Source of the DNA: Methanosarcinaceae archaeon UBA470 | GTDB lineage: Archaea > Halobacteriota > Methanosarcinia > Methanosarcinales > Methanosarcinaceae | NCBI GenBank assembly: GCA_002508425.1 | Contig: DAKU01000073.1 | Location: 1-12,726 of the forward strand | DNA length: 12,726 bases | Direction of reading: 5' to 3' | In this document: piece after piece, positions 1-5,953 of the stretch | Layout of the letters: the number at the start of each line of letters is the position of its first letter | How positions within the stretch are numbered: position 1 is the stretch's first letter | Made by a program: the position numbers and the translations under genes | Notes under the pieces: model-generated | Database searches by the model: none | Told to the model about the DNA's origin: nothing | The model's input: the letters and a program-made list of their open reading frames with translations, nothing else

Positions 1-264
1 ACTCCTGCAGGTTTCCAAACCCTTGATTATTTTCCGTTGTTGCCCTGGTTTGGTGTCACTATGCTTGGAATATTCATGGGCAACATTCTGTATCCGGGTT
101 ACCTTCGTAAATATGACCTCATTGATCTCTCTAATCACCAGTTAATATCTGCTCTTGAGTTCATAGGAAGGAAATCGCTTTTAATATATATCGTGCATCA
201 GCCATTGCTGGTCTTTCTTCTGTACGTTACTGGATTTGTTGATGTGCCTTTCATGGGTGTTTAG
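1..264 (+). CDS. DUF1624/HGSNAT-type membrane protein, C-terminal part
   Basis: This is the last 87 codons of a gene that begins before the window; the frame is open from base 1 to a TAG at 262-264. The visible protein is hydrophobic with at least two membrane segments. The first holds LPWFGVTMLGIFMGN and the second, near the C-terminus, holds IYIVHQPLLVFLLY. The pattern of a PWFG-type segment followed by FIGRKSLLIYIVHQP resembles the C-terminal half of the DUF1624 family, related to the catalytic domain of heparan-alpha-glucosaminide N-acetyltransferase, a multi-pass acyltransferase-like membrane protein. The His in YIVHQP is typical of this family and of other membrane acyltransferases. Its substrate in archaea is not known to me. 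It converges on dinB with only 20 bases between the two stop codons. Family assignment is by remembered motif similarity. Confidence 0.72.
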   Translation, partial: TPAGFQTLDYFPLLPWFGVTMLGIFMGNILYPGYLRKYDLIDLSNHQLISALEFIGRKSLLIYIVHQPLLVFLLYVTGFVDVPFMGV

Positions 265-270
265 CACTTC

Positions 271-289
271 TCTAAAAAAGGGTTTTAGA
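271..289. terminator. Bidirectional hairpin between convergent genes
   Basis: TCTAAAA (271-277) pairs with TTTTAGA (283-289) around a five-base loop, giving a 7-bp stem in the 20-base gap between the convergent acyltransferase-like gene and dinB; it overlaps the dinB stop codon. On the minus strand, a run of six T (279-274) directly follows the dinB stop and matches an archaeal T-run termination signal. The stem is AT-rich and weak, so the T run may matter more than the hairpin. Confidence 0.4.
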
Positions 290-1367
290 AATCTGTGATC
301 AGGGTTTGCCTGTCATCTATCTTTTCAAGATTTGAAACTCCAAATCCAAGCAATCTGAACCTTCCGGTTCCTGTGAACTCTTTCATAAGGTGTAGAGCTT
401 CTCTTCTCATGACATATAGGTCCGTACTGGCACAAGTTAAGGTTCTGGATCGAGTAAGGGTTCTGAAATTTTCATATCTCACTCGGATGGTGATGGTACG
501 AAAGCGGTACTTATTTTTCAGGAGGGACGAATGTACCTTCTCTGAAAGAGTGTAAAAAACCCTTTTTATGTTATCGGGATCAGCTATATCCTCATCAAAG
601 GTGTCTTCCTTGCTGATGGATTTGACTCCTTCTCTTTCCTCAACTTCCCTCTCGTCTATTCCGTTAGCCATCCCGTGCATTGTAAGCCCAAACTTTCCAA
701 AACGTGCTATGAGCAGCTGCACATCGTATACAGCTAACTGTCCGACATTATCTAGGCCCATTTCATGTAATAGTGGTGCAGTTTTCTTTCCGATTCCAGG
801 TATTTTAAATATGGGCAAGGGGTCTAGAAATTGCTTCGCTTTCTCAGGCCTTACTACAGTAAGACCATCAGGCTTATTGAAATCTGATGCTATTTTTGCA
901 ATTACTTTGTTCGGTGCTATTCCCACAGAACATGTGAGTCCTTCTCGTCGTAGTATATGTTCCTTGATGGTCTTTGCGACATCAATTGCTTTATCATAAT
1001 CGATGATGTCCCCGCCAAGCTCCATATATGCTTCATCCACACTAACTTGCTGAAATCTGAACGAGAACTCTCTCAGTATTTTCATTATCCTCAAAGATGT
1101 ACGTTTATACAATTCCATGTTTACGGGGAGGTATATAGCATCCGGACACAGCTTGTATGCCCTGGATATGGGCATTCCAGAATGTATGCCATATTTGCGG
1201 GCTTCGTAGGAGCAGGTGCTAACTACTCCTCTTCCCATGCCTTTCTTGGGATCAGAACCCACTACCACGGGCTTTCCTCGAATCTCAGGCTTTTCTCTTG
1301 TTTCCACTGACGAATAAAAACTGTCCATGTCAATGTGCAGTGTTATACGTGGTTGGCAGTTGTTCAT
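285..1367 (-). CDS. dinB: DNA polymerase IV (DinB, Y-family)
   Basis: A 360-residue Y-family translesion polymerase that copies past damaged template bases with low fidelity. The palm carries the three metal-binding acids: D13 in HIDMDSFYSSVE, and D111-E112 in VSVDEAY. Y18 sits at the steric-gate position that excludes ribonucleotides. The fingers carry SYEARKYGI (53-61), and a CSVGIAPNKVIAKIASD stretch and a helix-hairpin-helix (IPGIGKKT) follow, with the little-finger domain at the C-terminus. The protein ends in QTLITDF, a shortened form of the QxxLxxFF PCNA-binding box. The chosen ATG leaves 12 residues before D13, normal for the family; the next Met (M14) would delete D13. No clear Shine-Dalgarno sequence precedes it. 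Identity is certain; the PCNA tail is inference. Confidence 0.97.
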   Translation of the reverse strand: MNNCQPRITLHIDMDSFYSSVETREKPEIRGKPVVVGSDPKKGMGRGVVSTCSYEARKYGIHSGMPISRAYKLCPDAIYLPVNMELYKRTSLRIMKILREFSFRFQQVSVDEAYMELGGDIIDYDKAIDVAKTIKEHILRREGLTCSVGIAPNKVIAKIASDFNKPDGLTVVRPEKAKQFLDPLPIFKIPGIGKKTAPLLHEMGLDNVGQLAVYDVQLLIARFGKFGLTMHGMANGIDEREVEEREGVKSISKEDTFDEDIADPDNIKRVFYTLSEKVHSSLLKNKYRFRTITIRVRYENFRTLTRSRTLTCASTDLYVMRREALHLMKEFTGTGRFRLLGFGVSNLEKIDDRQTLITDF

Positions 1368-1398
1368 TTATTATCTAATAACTTATATCTAATTCAAG

Positions 1399-1407
1399 GT
1401 TATAATT
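1399..1407 (-). promoter_or_regulatory. Possible TATA box for dinB
   Basis: On the minus strand an AATTATAAC element is centred about 36 bases before the dinB ATG. With the usual archaeal spacing of about 25 bases, transcription would start some 10 bases before the ATG. A second AT-rich element nearer the gene (1382-1390) is too close. AT content is high here, so the call is weak. Confidence 0.3.
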
Positions 1408-1505
1408 TCTGATCCATGCACAGTGAAAGTATTCTATTCAAATGTTCTTTTTTTCCGGTGTATTGAAATAATATCATCTGCTTATTTACTGAGGAGGACG
1501 TCTCA

Positions 1506-1793
1506 ATGTATGTGTATATTTCCATTATGGCCTATCTTGTTGTGTTGTTCCTTACATTGAGGGATATCCGCATCTTCAGGCGCACAAGAATAATGTCGTA
1601 TCGAAAAGGAGCATTGAAGGGTATCCTCTCTTCTTTTGTGATGCTTATAGGTGTCATTCTCACGGTGATAAAACCAGAATTAGGTCTGTTGGTTGTGTTT
1701 ACTGGCCTTTATATTAACCGTAAGGGTCAAAGAGAACTTGTTTTCAAGCAGGCCAATACTCTTGACAGATTGCTTGGAAAGACTGATATATGA
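1506..1793 (+). CDS. Small membrane protein of unknown function (95 aa)
   Basis: I do not recognise a family. The protein has three likely membrane segments: residues 2-18 (start YVYISIMAYLVVL), 40-55 (centre SSFVMLIGVILTV) and 58-71 (LGLLVVFTGLYI). Between the first two is a strongly basic loop (residues 19-39, with Arg/Lys about every third residue), which should lie in the cytoplasm. The C-terminal tail of about 25 residues is charged and soluble. The ATG at 1506 is well supported by GAGGAG at 1491-1496, nine bases upstream. It stands alone between dinB (divergent) and rps17e (same strand, 172 bases away), so genomic context gives no clear function. It is real as a coding gene by its ribosome site, length and amphipathic layout. 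Small size and topology would fit an accessory subunit or membrane anchor, but that is a guess. Confidence 0.72.
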   Translation: MYVYISIMAYLVVLFLTLRDIRIFRRTRIMSYRKGALKGILSSFVMLIGVILTVIKPELGLLVVFTGLYINRKGQRELVFKQANTLDRLLGKTDI

Positions 1794-1871
1794 TGTTGTG
1801 AATTTATACGCCGTCCAGCACGCTGCTTTTGCGCAATGTAGGATAAGGTTAGATGTATCTTTCATTCCAAA

Positions 1872-1898
1872 AGTTATAAATGCATGAGTAGTTATAAG
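1872..1898 (+). promoter_or_regulatory. Two TATA-like boxes before rps17e
   Basis: The 172-base gap before rps17e holds two similar elements: AGTTATAAATG starting at 1872 and AGTTATAAG starting at 1890. Both resemble the archaeal TATA box. Transcription would start near 1900 or 1920, giving a leader of roughly 45-65 bases that includes the rps17e Shine-Dalgarno sequence. This would drive the rps17e-dapA-dapB operon. I see no gene or strong RNA structure in the rest of this gap. Confidence 0.4.
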
Positions 1899-1965
1899 CT
1901 GTACAAATTCCACTCCTGAAAATTCATATTAGGATTATACATTCATAATAAATGGAGAATCATAT

Positions 1966-2160
1966 ATGGGAAATATAAGACAGAATAACATTAAGACCAT
2001 CTCATTTCGCTTGATAGACGCTCACGGTGATGTTTTTACCAAGGATTTTGATACTAACAAGGAACTTGTGACAAAGTATACCACTATTGAAAGTAAGGTT
2101 ATAAGAAACCGTGTGGCTGGCTATGTCACACGTAAGATGACTCACGTACGCATGGAATAA
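1966..2160 (+). CDS. rps17e: 30S ribosomal protein S17e
   Basis: A 64-residue archaeal/eukaryotic-type small-subunit ribosomal protein with no bacterial counterpart. The N-terminal MGNIRQNNIK, the central HGDVFTKDFDTNKELV and the C-terminal SKVIRNRVAGYVTRK are all characteristic of archaeal S17e; the length is normal for archaea, where the eukaryotic C-terminal extension is absent. It is rich in Arg and Lys, as expected for an rRNA-binding protein. The ATG at 1966 has GGAG at 1954-1957, eight bases before. It is the first gene of an apparent operon: dapA begins 21 bases after its stop. Linking a ribosomal protein to lysine synthesis genes looks like co-transcription, not shared biochemistry. 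Confidence 0.96.
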   Translation: MGNIRQNNIKTISFRLIDAHGDVFTKDFDTNKELVTKYTTIESKVIRNRVAGYVTRKMTHVRME

Positions 2161-2181
2161 AGTTCCAGTCGAAGGGGTACC

Positions 2182-3057
2182 ATGTTCGAAGGAGTATTTC
2201 CTGCTCTCATAACACCGTTCAATGCCGATAACAAGATAGATGTTCCATCTTTTAGAAAAGTTGTCGAGTATGTGGAAAAAGGAGGTGTTGCAGGGGTAGT
2301 GGCTTGCGGAACGACCGGCGAGTCAGCTACTATGTCCACTCTTGAGCACATGGATCTCATTGATTTGACTGTAGACTGTGCTAAAACAACTGTTATTGCG
2401 GGTACTGGTTCTAACAATACGACCGAGGCAGTGGAACTGACCAGGCATGCATATGATTCAGGTGCTGATGCGGTTCTGATCATATCCCCGTATTATAACA
2501 AGCCAAACGACGCCGGTCTCATTGCTCATTTTTCAAGTATTGCCCGATCTGCAGATATTCCTGTTATCCTGTATAATGTGCCTTCACGCACAGGGCAGGA
2601 TATGTCTTTGGAAGTTATCACAGAGCTTGCCAAGATCGAGAACATCGTAGGCATAAAGGAAGCTAGCGGAAATCCTGTGAAGGTTTCCCGAATAATTGAA
2701 AATACAATGGATGAGGACTTTGTGGTACTCTCAGGTGAGGATGGCCTTACATTGCCCTTCATGAGTATGGGTGCAGTGGGTGTTATCTCAGTAGTCGCTA
2801 ATGTTGTACCGGAAAAAATGGTTGACCTTGTGAATGCTGTTCAAAACAATGATCTTAAAACTGCTAGGGCTCTTCATTATGAACTTGCACCACTGGCGCG
2901 TGTCCTGTTTTCGGAAACAAATCCGATTCCTGTGAAAAGAGCTATGAATATGTTAGGTTTGGTCAACGGTAGATTAAGACTTCCTCTTGCTCCTTTGAGC
3001 AGAGAGCATGAAATGGTTCTAGAAGAAGTTCTAAGAGATCTTGGGTGCATATCATGA
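2182..3057 (+). CDS. dapA: 4-hydroxy-tetrahydrodipicolinate synthase (DapA)
   Basis: Condenses pyruvate with L-aspartate-4-semialdehyde, the first committed step of diaminopimelate/lysine synthesis, in the cytoplasm. At 291 residues it has the normal TIM-barrel length. Active-site residues are all visible: the Schiff-base lysine K159 in GIKEASG, Y131 and R136 in YNVPSRTG, T44-T45 in CGTTGES and Y105 in SPYYNKP. These match the E. coli Lys161, Tyr133, Arg138, Thr44/45 and Tyr107 positions. AAGGGG at 2172-2177 supports the ATG at 2182. Its stop overlaps the dapB start in an ATGA, which suggests coupled translation. Some archaeal DapA homologues act on sugar-acid substrates, but the intact Arg and the adjoining dapB make lysine synthesis the clear choice. 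Confidence 0.97.
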   Translation: MFEGVFPALITPFNADNKIDVPSFRKVVEYVEKGGVAGVVACGTTGESATMSTLEHMDLIDLTVDCAKTTVIAGTGSNNTTEAVELTRHAYDSGADAVLIISPYYNKPNDAGLIAHFSSIARSADIPVILYNVPSRTGQDMSLEVITELAKIENIVGIKEASGNPVKVSRIIENTMDEDFVVLSGEDGLTLPFMSMGAVGVISVVANVVPEKMVDLVNAVQNNDLKTARALHYELAPLARVLFSETNPIPVKRAMNMLGLVNGRLRLPLAPLSREHEMVLEEVLRDLGCIS

Positions 3058-3845
3058 TAAGAGCAGCAGTTACAGGCGCATCTGGAAGGATGGGTAAGCT
3101 CATCATTTCCAATATTGTCGCTTCTGATGGAATAGAGCTTTCTGCAGCATTTGATCTGGTGAATATTGATAAAGATGCCGGAGAAATTGCACAGGTAGGG
3201 AATCTTGGTGTTTCCGTATCTGATATAAAAGACATGGAACGTGTCCTTAAGGAATCATCAACTAATGTGCTGATTGATTTTACCATTGCCAATGCAACGG
3301 TTGTCAACGCACCTGTAGCAGCTTCAGCAGGTGTGGACCTTGTTATCGGAACCACTGGCTTTTCCAAAGAACAGAAACAGATCATAGAAGCAGCCGTTTC
3401 TAAGCATGGTGTGGCAGGTATAATCTCTCCCAACTTCTCTGTAGGTGTTAATGTCTTTTTCAAAATACTCTCGGAAGCCTCAAAGTACCTGGGAGATTTT
3501 GATATTGAGGTCATCGAAGCACATCATAACAAGAAGAAAGATGCTCCAAGCGGCACTGCCATGAAGGCAGCAGATGTCATCAGCGCTGTACTGGGAGGTA
3601 AAGACTATGTCTATGGCCGTCAGGGTCTTGCTCCTCGTAACAAAGAAATAGGTATTCATGCAGTGCGCGGAGGGGACATTGTAGGTGATCACACGGTACT
3701 GTTTGCAGGAGATGGTGAGCGTATCGAGATAAAACACCAGGCTCATTCCAGGCAAGCATTTGCTTCAGGTGCGGTAAAGGCGGCGGCATGGATATGCAAT
3801 GCCGGTCCTGGTATGTATACCATGGAAGATATTCTTGGCCTCTAA
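3054..3845 (+). CDS. dapB: 4-hydroxy-tetrahydrodipicolinate reductase (DapB)
   Basis: Reduces the DapA product with NAD(P)H to tetrahydrodipicolinate, the second step of the pathway. The protein is 263 residues. The N-terminal Rossmann fold has GASGRMG (residues 8-14), followed by IGTTGF (98-103). The catalytic region EAHHNKKKDAPSGTA carries H157-H158, K161 and the S166-G167-T168 substrate loop, all conserved. I start it at the ATG at 3054, which forms an ATGA overlap with the dapA stop. A GTG three codons earlier (3045) is also open, but it would add residues before the conserved MIRAAVTGASGRMG start. GGGTG at 3043-3047 can serve as ribosome site. The next steps of diaminopimelate synthesis (an aminotransferase or succinylase route) are not in the window. 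Confidence 0.96.
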   Translation: MIRAAVTGASGRMGKLIISNIVASDGIELSAAFDLVNIDKDAGEIAQVGNLGVSVSDIKDMERVLKESSTNVLIDFTIANATVVNAPVAASAGVDLVIGTTGFSKEQKQIIEAAVSKHGVAGIISPNFSVGVNVFFKILSEASKYLGDFDIEVIEAHHNKKKDAPSGTAMKAADVISAVLGGKDYVYGRQGLAPRNKEIGIHAVRGGDIVGDHTVLFAGDGERIEIKHQAHSRQAFASGAVKAAAWICNAGPGMYTMEDILGL

Positions 3846-3875
3846 TTCTCTTTTTTTCTTCTTTATGTATATTTT
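3846..3875 (+). terminator. T-rich terminator after dapB
   Basis: Directly after the dapB TAA lies a pyrimidine-rich stretch with seven T in a row (3851-3857) and further T runs to 3875. No strong hairpin precedes it. Oligo-T tracts without a hairpin are the usual archaeal termination signal. It ends the rps17e-dapA-dapB operon before the convergent pyrI gene. Confidence 0.6.
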
Positions 3876-3905
3876 AGATCTGCGTTCAGGGCTATCAATC
3901 TGAAT

Positions 3906-4394
3906 TTATAACAGATGGTCGGCTATATCCTCGGATATTATCCGCTCGCAGTAGATACAGCGCAGGTTTATGATATTATCTTCTTCATATACCCGAAATT
4001 TGGATGTTATAGGTTCTGAACTGTTAGATATACAGTTAGGATTGATGCATTGCACCACTCCTTCCACATACTCCGGAATTTCTACTCTGTTCTTTTTTAG
4101 GACTTTAAAATCTCTTATTATATTGATGGTGGCACTAGGTGCGATCAATGATATTTTGTCAAGTTCTTTCACTTTCAGTTCCCTGTTCTCTATCTTAACC
4201 ACGTCTTTCTTCCCGTACTTGCTGGGGGAATTAATTATAATACTTACCACACTTTCAAATTGTCCCGGCAATTTAAGTATGTGCAGAACATTAAGTGCCT
4301 GGCCAGCTTTTATGTGGTCAATAACAGTTCCATTTTCAATAGGTCGTACTCTAAGTCCAGGTTCCAACTCAAAGTTTGTCTGTTCCGAATTCAT
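3906..4394 (-). CDS. pyrI: Aspartate carbamoyltransferase regulatory subunit (PyrI)
   Basis: Regulatory subunit of aspartate transcarbamylase, binding nucleotide effectors (CTP/ATP in the family) and joining the catalytic trimers. The protein is 162 residues. The N-terminal allosteric domain has RVRPIENGTVIDHI (residues 15-28). The C-terminal zinc domain holds four cysteines, C116, C121, C146 and C149, in the CxxxxC...CxxC arrangement that contacts PyrB. I start it at the ATG (4394-4392) that overlaps the pyrB stop as ATGA; a GGGGG run nine to fourteen bases before it can act as ribosome site. The frame stays open a further 25 codons upstream, but those residues lie inside pyrB and look nothing like PyrI. 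The pyrB-then-pyrI order and tight overlap indicate coupled translation of the two subunits. Confidence 0.96.
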   Translation of the reverse strand: MNSEQTNFELEPGLRVRPIENGTVIDHIKAGQALNVLHILKLPGQFESVVSIIINSPSKYGKKDVVKIENRELKVKELDKISLIAPSATINIIRDFKVLKKNRVEIPEYVEGVVQCINPNCISNSSEPITSKFRVYEEDNIINLRCIYCERIISEDIADHLL

Positions 4395-5317
4395 TCCATC
4401 GCCCCCATTACAAGTGCCAGCAGTGCCATCCTTATAGGCACCCCATAAAAAGCCTGTTTGAAATAACAAGCATGTGGAGTGTTGTCCACAAGCGGGTCAA
4501 TTTCATTGACCCTAGGCAGAGGATGCATTATCTTTAGATGGCTTTTGGCATTTTCAAGAAGCTCTGGAGTAATCTGCAAACTACTAGCCACTCGGAGGTA
4601 TTCAGCAGGATCAGGGAACCTTTCTTTCTGTATTCTTGTCACATATAATACATCTACTTCAGTGATGGCCTCGTCTATAGAATCTGTTTCTCTCACCTTC
4701 ATGCCCCTAGCTTCAAGATCTTTGATTATCTCGTAGGGCATACGCAGCTCATCAGGTGAAACAAGGGTTATGTCGGCTCCATAATGGGAAAGTGCATAAC
4801 AGAGGGAATGCACGGTCCTTCCATATTTTAGATCCCCTGCCAGTGCTATCTTCAAACCTTCTAGTTTACTTTCACGCTTGATAGTGTAAAGATCAAGTAA
4901 TGTTTGAGTGGGGTGATGCCCTGCGCCATCTCCTGCATTGATCACTGGTACACTGGAGAACTCAGATGCCATACGTGCAGCACCTTCTTTTGGATGCCGT
5001 AATATGATGGCATCTGCGTAGCTCTGTACTACGCGAATAGTATCAGCCAGAGTTTCTCCCTTTGATATAGAACTAGCATCTACGGACCCCATACTCAGTA
5101 CTTCTCCACCAAGTCTTATCATTGCAGTTTCAAAAGACATGCGTGTTCTTGTGCTGGGTTCAAAGAAAAGTACTGCAAGCACCTTTCCAGTAAGCATATC
5201 AGAACGTTCTTTCATGACAGCAATGGATTCGAGCTTTTCGGCCGTTTCCAGGATATGATCAATCATCTCTTTTGAGAAGTCTTTCATTGATAAGATGTGC
5301 AGATCTTTGAAATACAT
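4391..5317 (-). CDS. pyrB: Aspartate carbamoyltransferase catalytic subunit (PyrB)
   Basis: Transfers the carbamoyl group of carbamoyl phosphate to L-aspartate, the committed step of pyrimidine synthesis. At 308 residues it has the normal length. The carbamoyl-phosphate site is intact: S55-T56-R57-T58-R59 in EPSTRTRMSFE, K86 in SKGET, R107-H108, and H134 with Q138 in GDGAGHHPTQTLLD. The aspartate domain has the HPLPR loop near residue 270. The start at 5317 gives MYFKDLHILSMKDFSKE, which matches archaeal homologues; no Shine-Dalgarno sequence precedes it, but a TATA box lies 28 bases upstream, suggesting a leaderless message. The gene overlaps pyrI by ATGA. The DUF5788-like gene lies 68 bases upstream on the same strand. 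Confidence 0.97.
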   Translation of the reverse strand: MYFKDLHILSMKDFSKEMIDHILETAEKLESIAVMKERSDMLTGKVLAVLFFEPSTRTRMSFETAMIRLGGEVLSMGSVDASSISKGETLADTIRVVQSYADAIILRHPKEGAARMASEFSSVPVINAGDGAGHHPTQTLLDLYTIKRESKLEGLKIALAGDLKYGRTVHSLCYALSHYGADITLVSPDELRMPYEIIKDLEARGMKVRETDSIDEAITEVDVLYVTRIQKERFPDPAEYLRVASSLQITPELLENAKSHLKIMHPLPRVNEIDPLVDNTPHACYFKQAFYGVPIRMALLALVMGAME

Positions 5318-5340
5318 TTATCGTAAGAGGTGCCACATGG

Positions 5341-5351
5341 GATATAATATT
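5341..5351 (-). promoter_or_regulatory. TATA box for pyrB, probably leaderless
   Basis: On the minus strand AATATTATATC is centred about 28 bases before the A of the pyrB ATG. With archaeal spacing the transcript would begin at or a few bases before that ATG. The lack of a Shine-Dalgarno sequence in the intervening bases agrees. It would give pyrBI its own promoter inside the 68-base gap below the DUF5788-like gene. Confidence 0.5.
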
Positions 5352-5385
5352 TGCTGGCAGCCTCATGTAAGATAAAAACAGCAGT

Positions 5386-5856
5386 TCATTTTTCCCGGTT
5401 CCTATCCTTTCTGATATCTTTGACAAAATGTTCCCATTCCTTCTCTTCTACACCTTCACAGATATGCTTTGTATCTTGGACATTTTTTCTCTTCGTTTCC
5501 TCTTCGATTTTGACAAGGTCCATTATAGCTCTCATGATACCTGCTGTCTGGCTGAATAAGTTTCGTGCTTCTTCATAACTGATATAATTGTGTTCGAGAG
5601 CTCTTTCATATTCATGTTCTTTTTCTCTTAGCAAAGAGAGGAACAGCTCTATGTTCTCAATATCTTTTGTGGAAAAAGAAGTTTTATTGATGATCTCCCA
5701 TATTATCTCGTGTAGCTTAACGTTCTTGCCTTCCATTTCGATTTCTCTGGGAACATGTTCGCCTACCCAAAAGAGAGGTCTATGCAACCTGTTCAACAGC
5801 ACATTTCTTTGATTATCTGTGATTTTCGCCCCATTTTCCACAACAATTCTCTCCAT
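5386..5856 (-). CDS. DUF5788-like conserved archaeal protein, function unknown
   Basis: A soluble, highly charged 156-residue protein with no signal peptide or membrane segment. The region LHRPLFWVGEHVPREIEMEG followed by a V-x-LHEIIWEII helix resembles the archaeal family DUF5788; this is from memory and moderately sure. The second half is mostly alpha-helical, with a Glu-rich stretch (LLREKEHEYERALEHNYISYEEA) that may form a coiled coil, and the C-terminal 30 residues are strongly charged. The ATG at 5856 has no clear ribosome site; a TTTAATATTC element 24 bases upstream would suit a leaderless message. It lies upstream of pyrB on the same strand with a 68-base gap and diverges from hps-rraA. 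No catalytic motif is visible. Confidence 0.75.
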   Translation of the reverse strand: MERIVVENGAKITDNQRNVLLNRLHRPLFWVGEHVPREIEMEGKNVKLHEIIWEIINKTSFSTKDIENIELFLSLLREKEHEYERALEHNYISYEEARNLFSQTAGIMRAIMDLVKIEEETKRKNVQDTKHICEGVEEKEWEHFVKDIRKDRNREK

Positions 5857-5874
5857 GTTGGATTAGGGATCATT

Positions 5875-5906
5875 GAATATTAAATGCCTCGATTAAGTTT
5901 ATAGGT
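5875..5906. promoter_or_regulatory. Divergent promoter region, DUF5788-like gene and hps-rraA
   Basis: The 97 bases between the two divergent genes hold two AT-rich elements. GTTTATAGG (5898-5906) on the plus strand is about 50 bases before the hps-rraA coding start and would give a leader of roughly 25 bases carrying its Shine-Dalgarno sequence. On the minus strand TTTAATATTC (5884-5875) is 24 bases before the ATG at 5856. Neither is a perfect archaeal TATA box. Confidence 0.35.
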
Positions 5907-5941
5907 GTTAAGGTATGTGTAGTAGTAATTAATTATATTCA

Positions 5942-5951
5942 GAAGGTGATT
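5942..5951 (+). promoter_or_regulatory. Strong Shine-Dalgarno site before an ATT start
   Basis: GAAGGTGATT resembles the ideal archaeal sequence AGGAGGTGATC closely, differing within the window by one internal base and the last base. It sits four bases (counting from GGTGA) before ATT at 5954 and points to initiation in this position, though no ATG, GTG or TTG is present in frame there. It decides where the hps-rraA coding region should begin. Confidence 0.6.
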
Positions 5952-5953
5952 AG

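Noticed and set aside
1368..1505. Possible RNA gene or repeat in the gap between dinB and the membrane protein gene
   Set aside because: The gap is AT-rich with a possible dinB TATA box and a ribosome site, but I see no stable stem, tRNA fold or repeat.
1680..1913. Overlapping open frames on both strands around the end of the 95-residue membrane protein gene
   Set aside because: They overlap the real gene, have no ribosome site, and their products resemble no protein family.
2142..2762. Antisense open frames across dapA and elsewhere in the larger genes
   Set aside because: They mirror the codon pattern of well-supported genes and show no start signal or recognisable motif of their own.
3045..3053. 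GTG at 3045 as the dapB start
   Set aside because: It adds three residues before the conserved MIRAAVTGASGRMG start; the ATG at 3054 gives the ATGA overlap also seen at pyrB-pyrI.
4395..4469. Upstream extension of pyrI by 25 codons
   Set aside because: The extra part lies inside pyrB and has no PyrI-like sequence; the ATG at 4394 follows a G-rich ribosome site.
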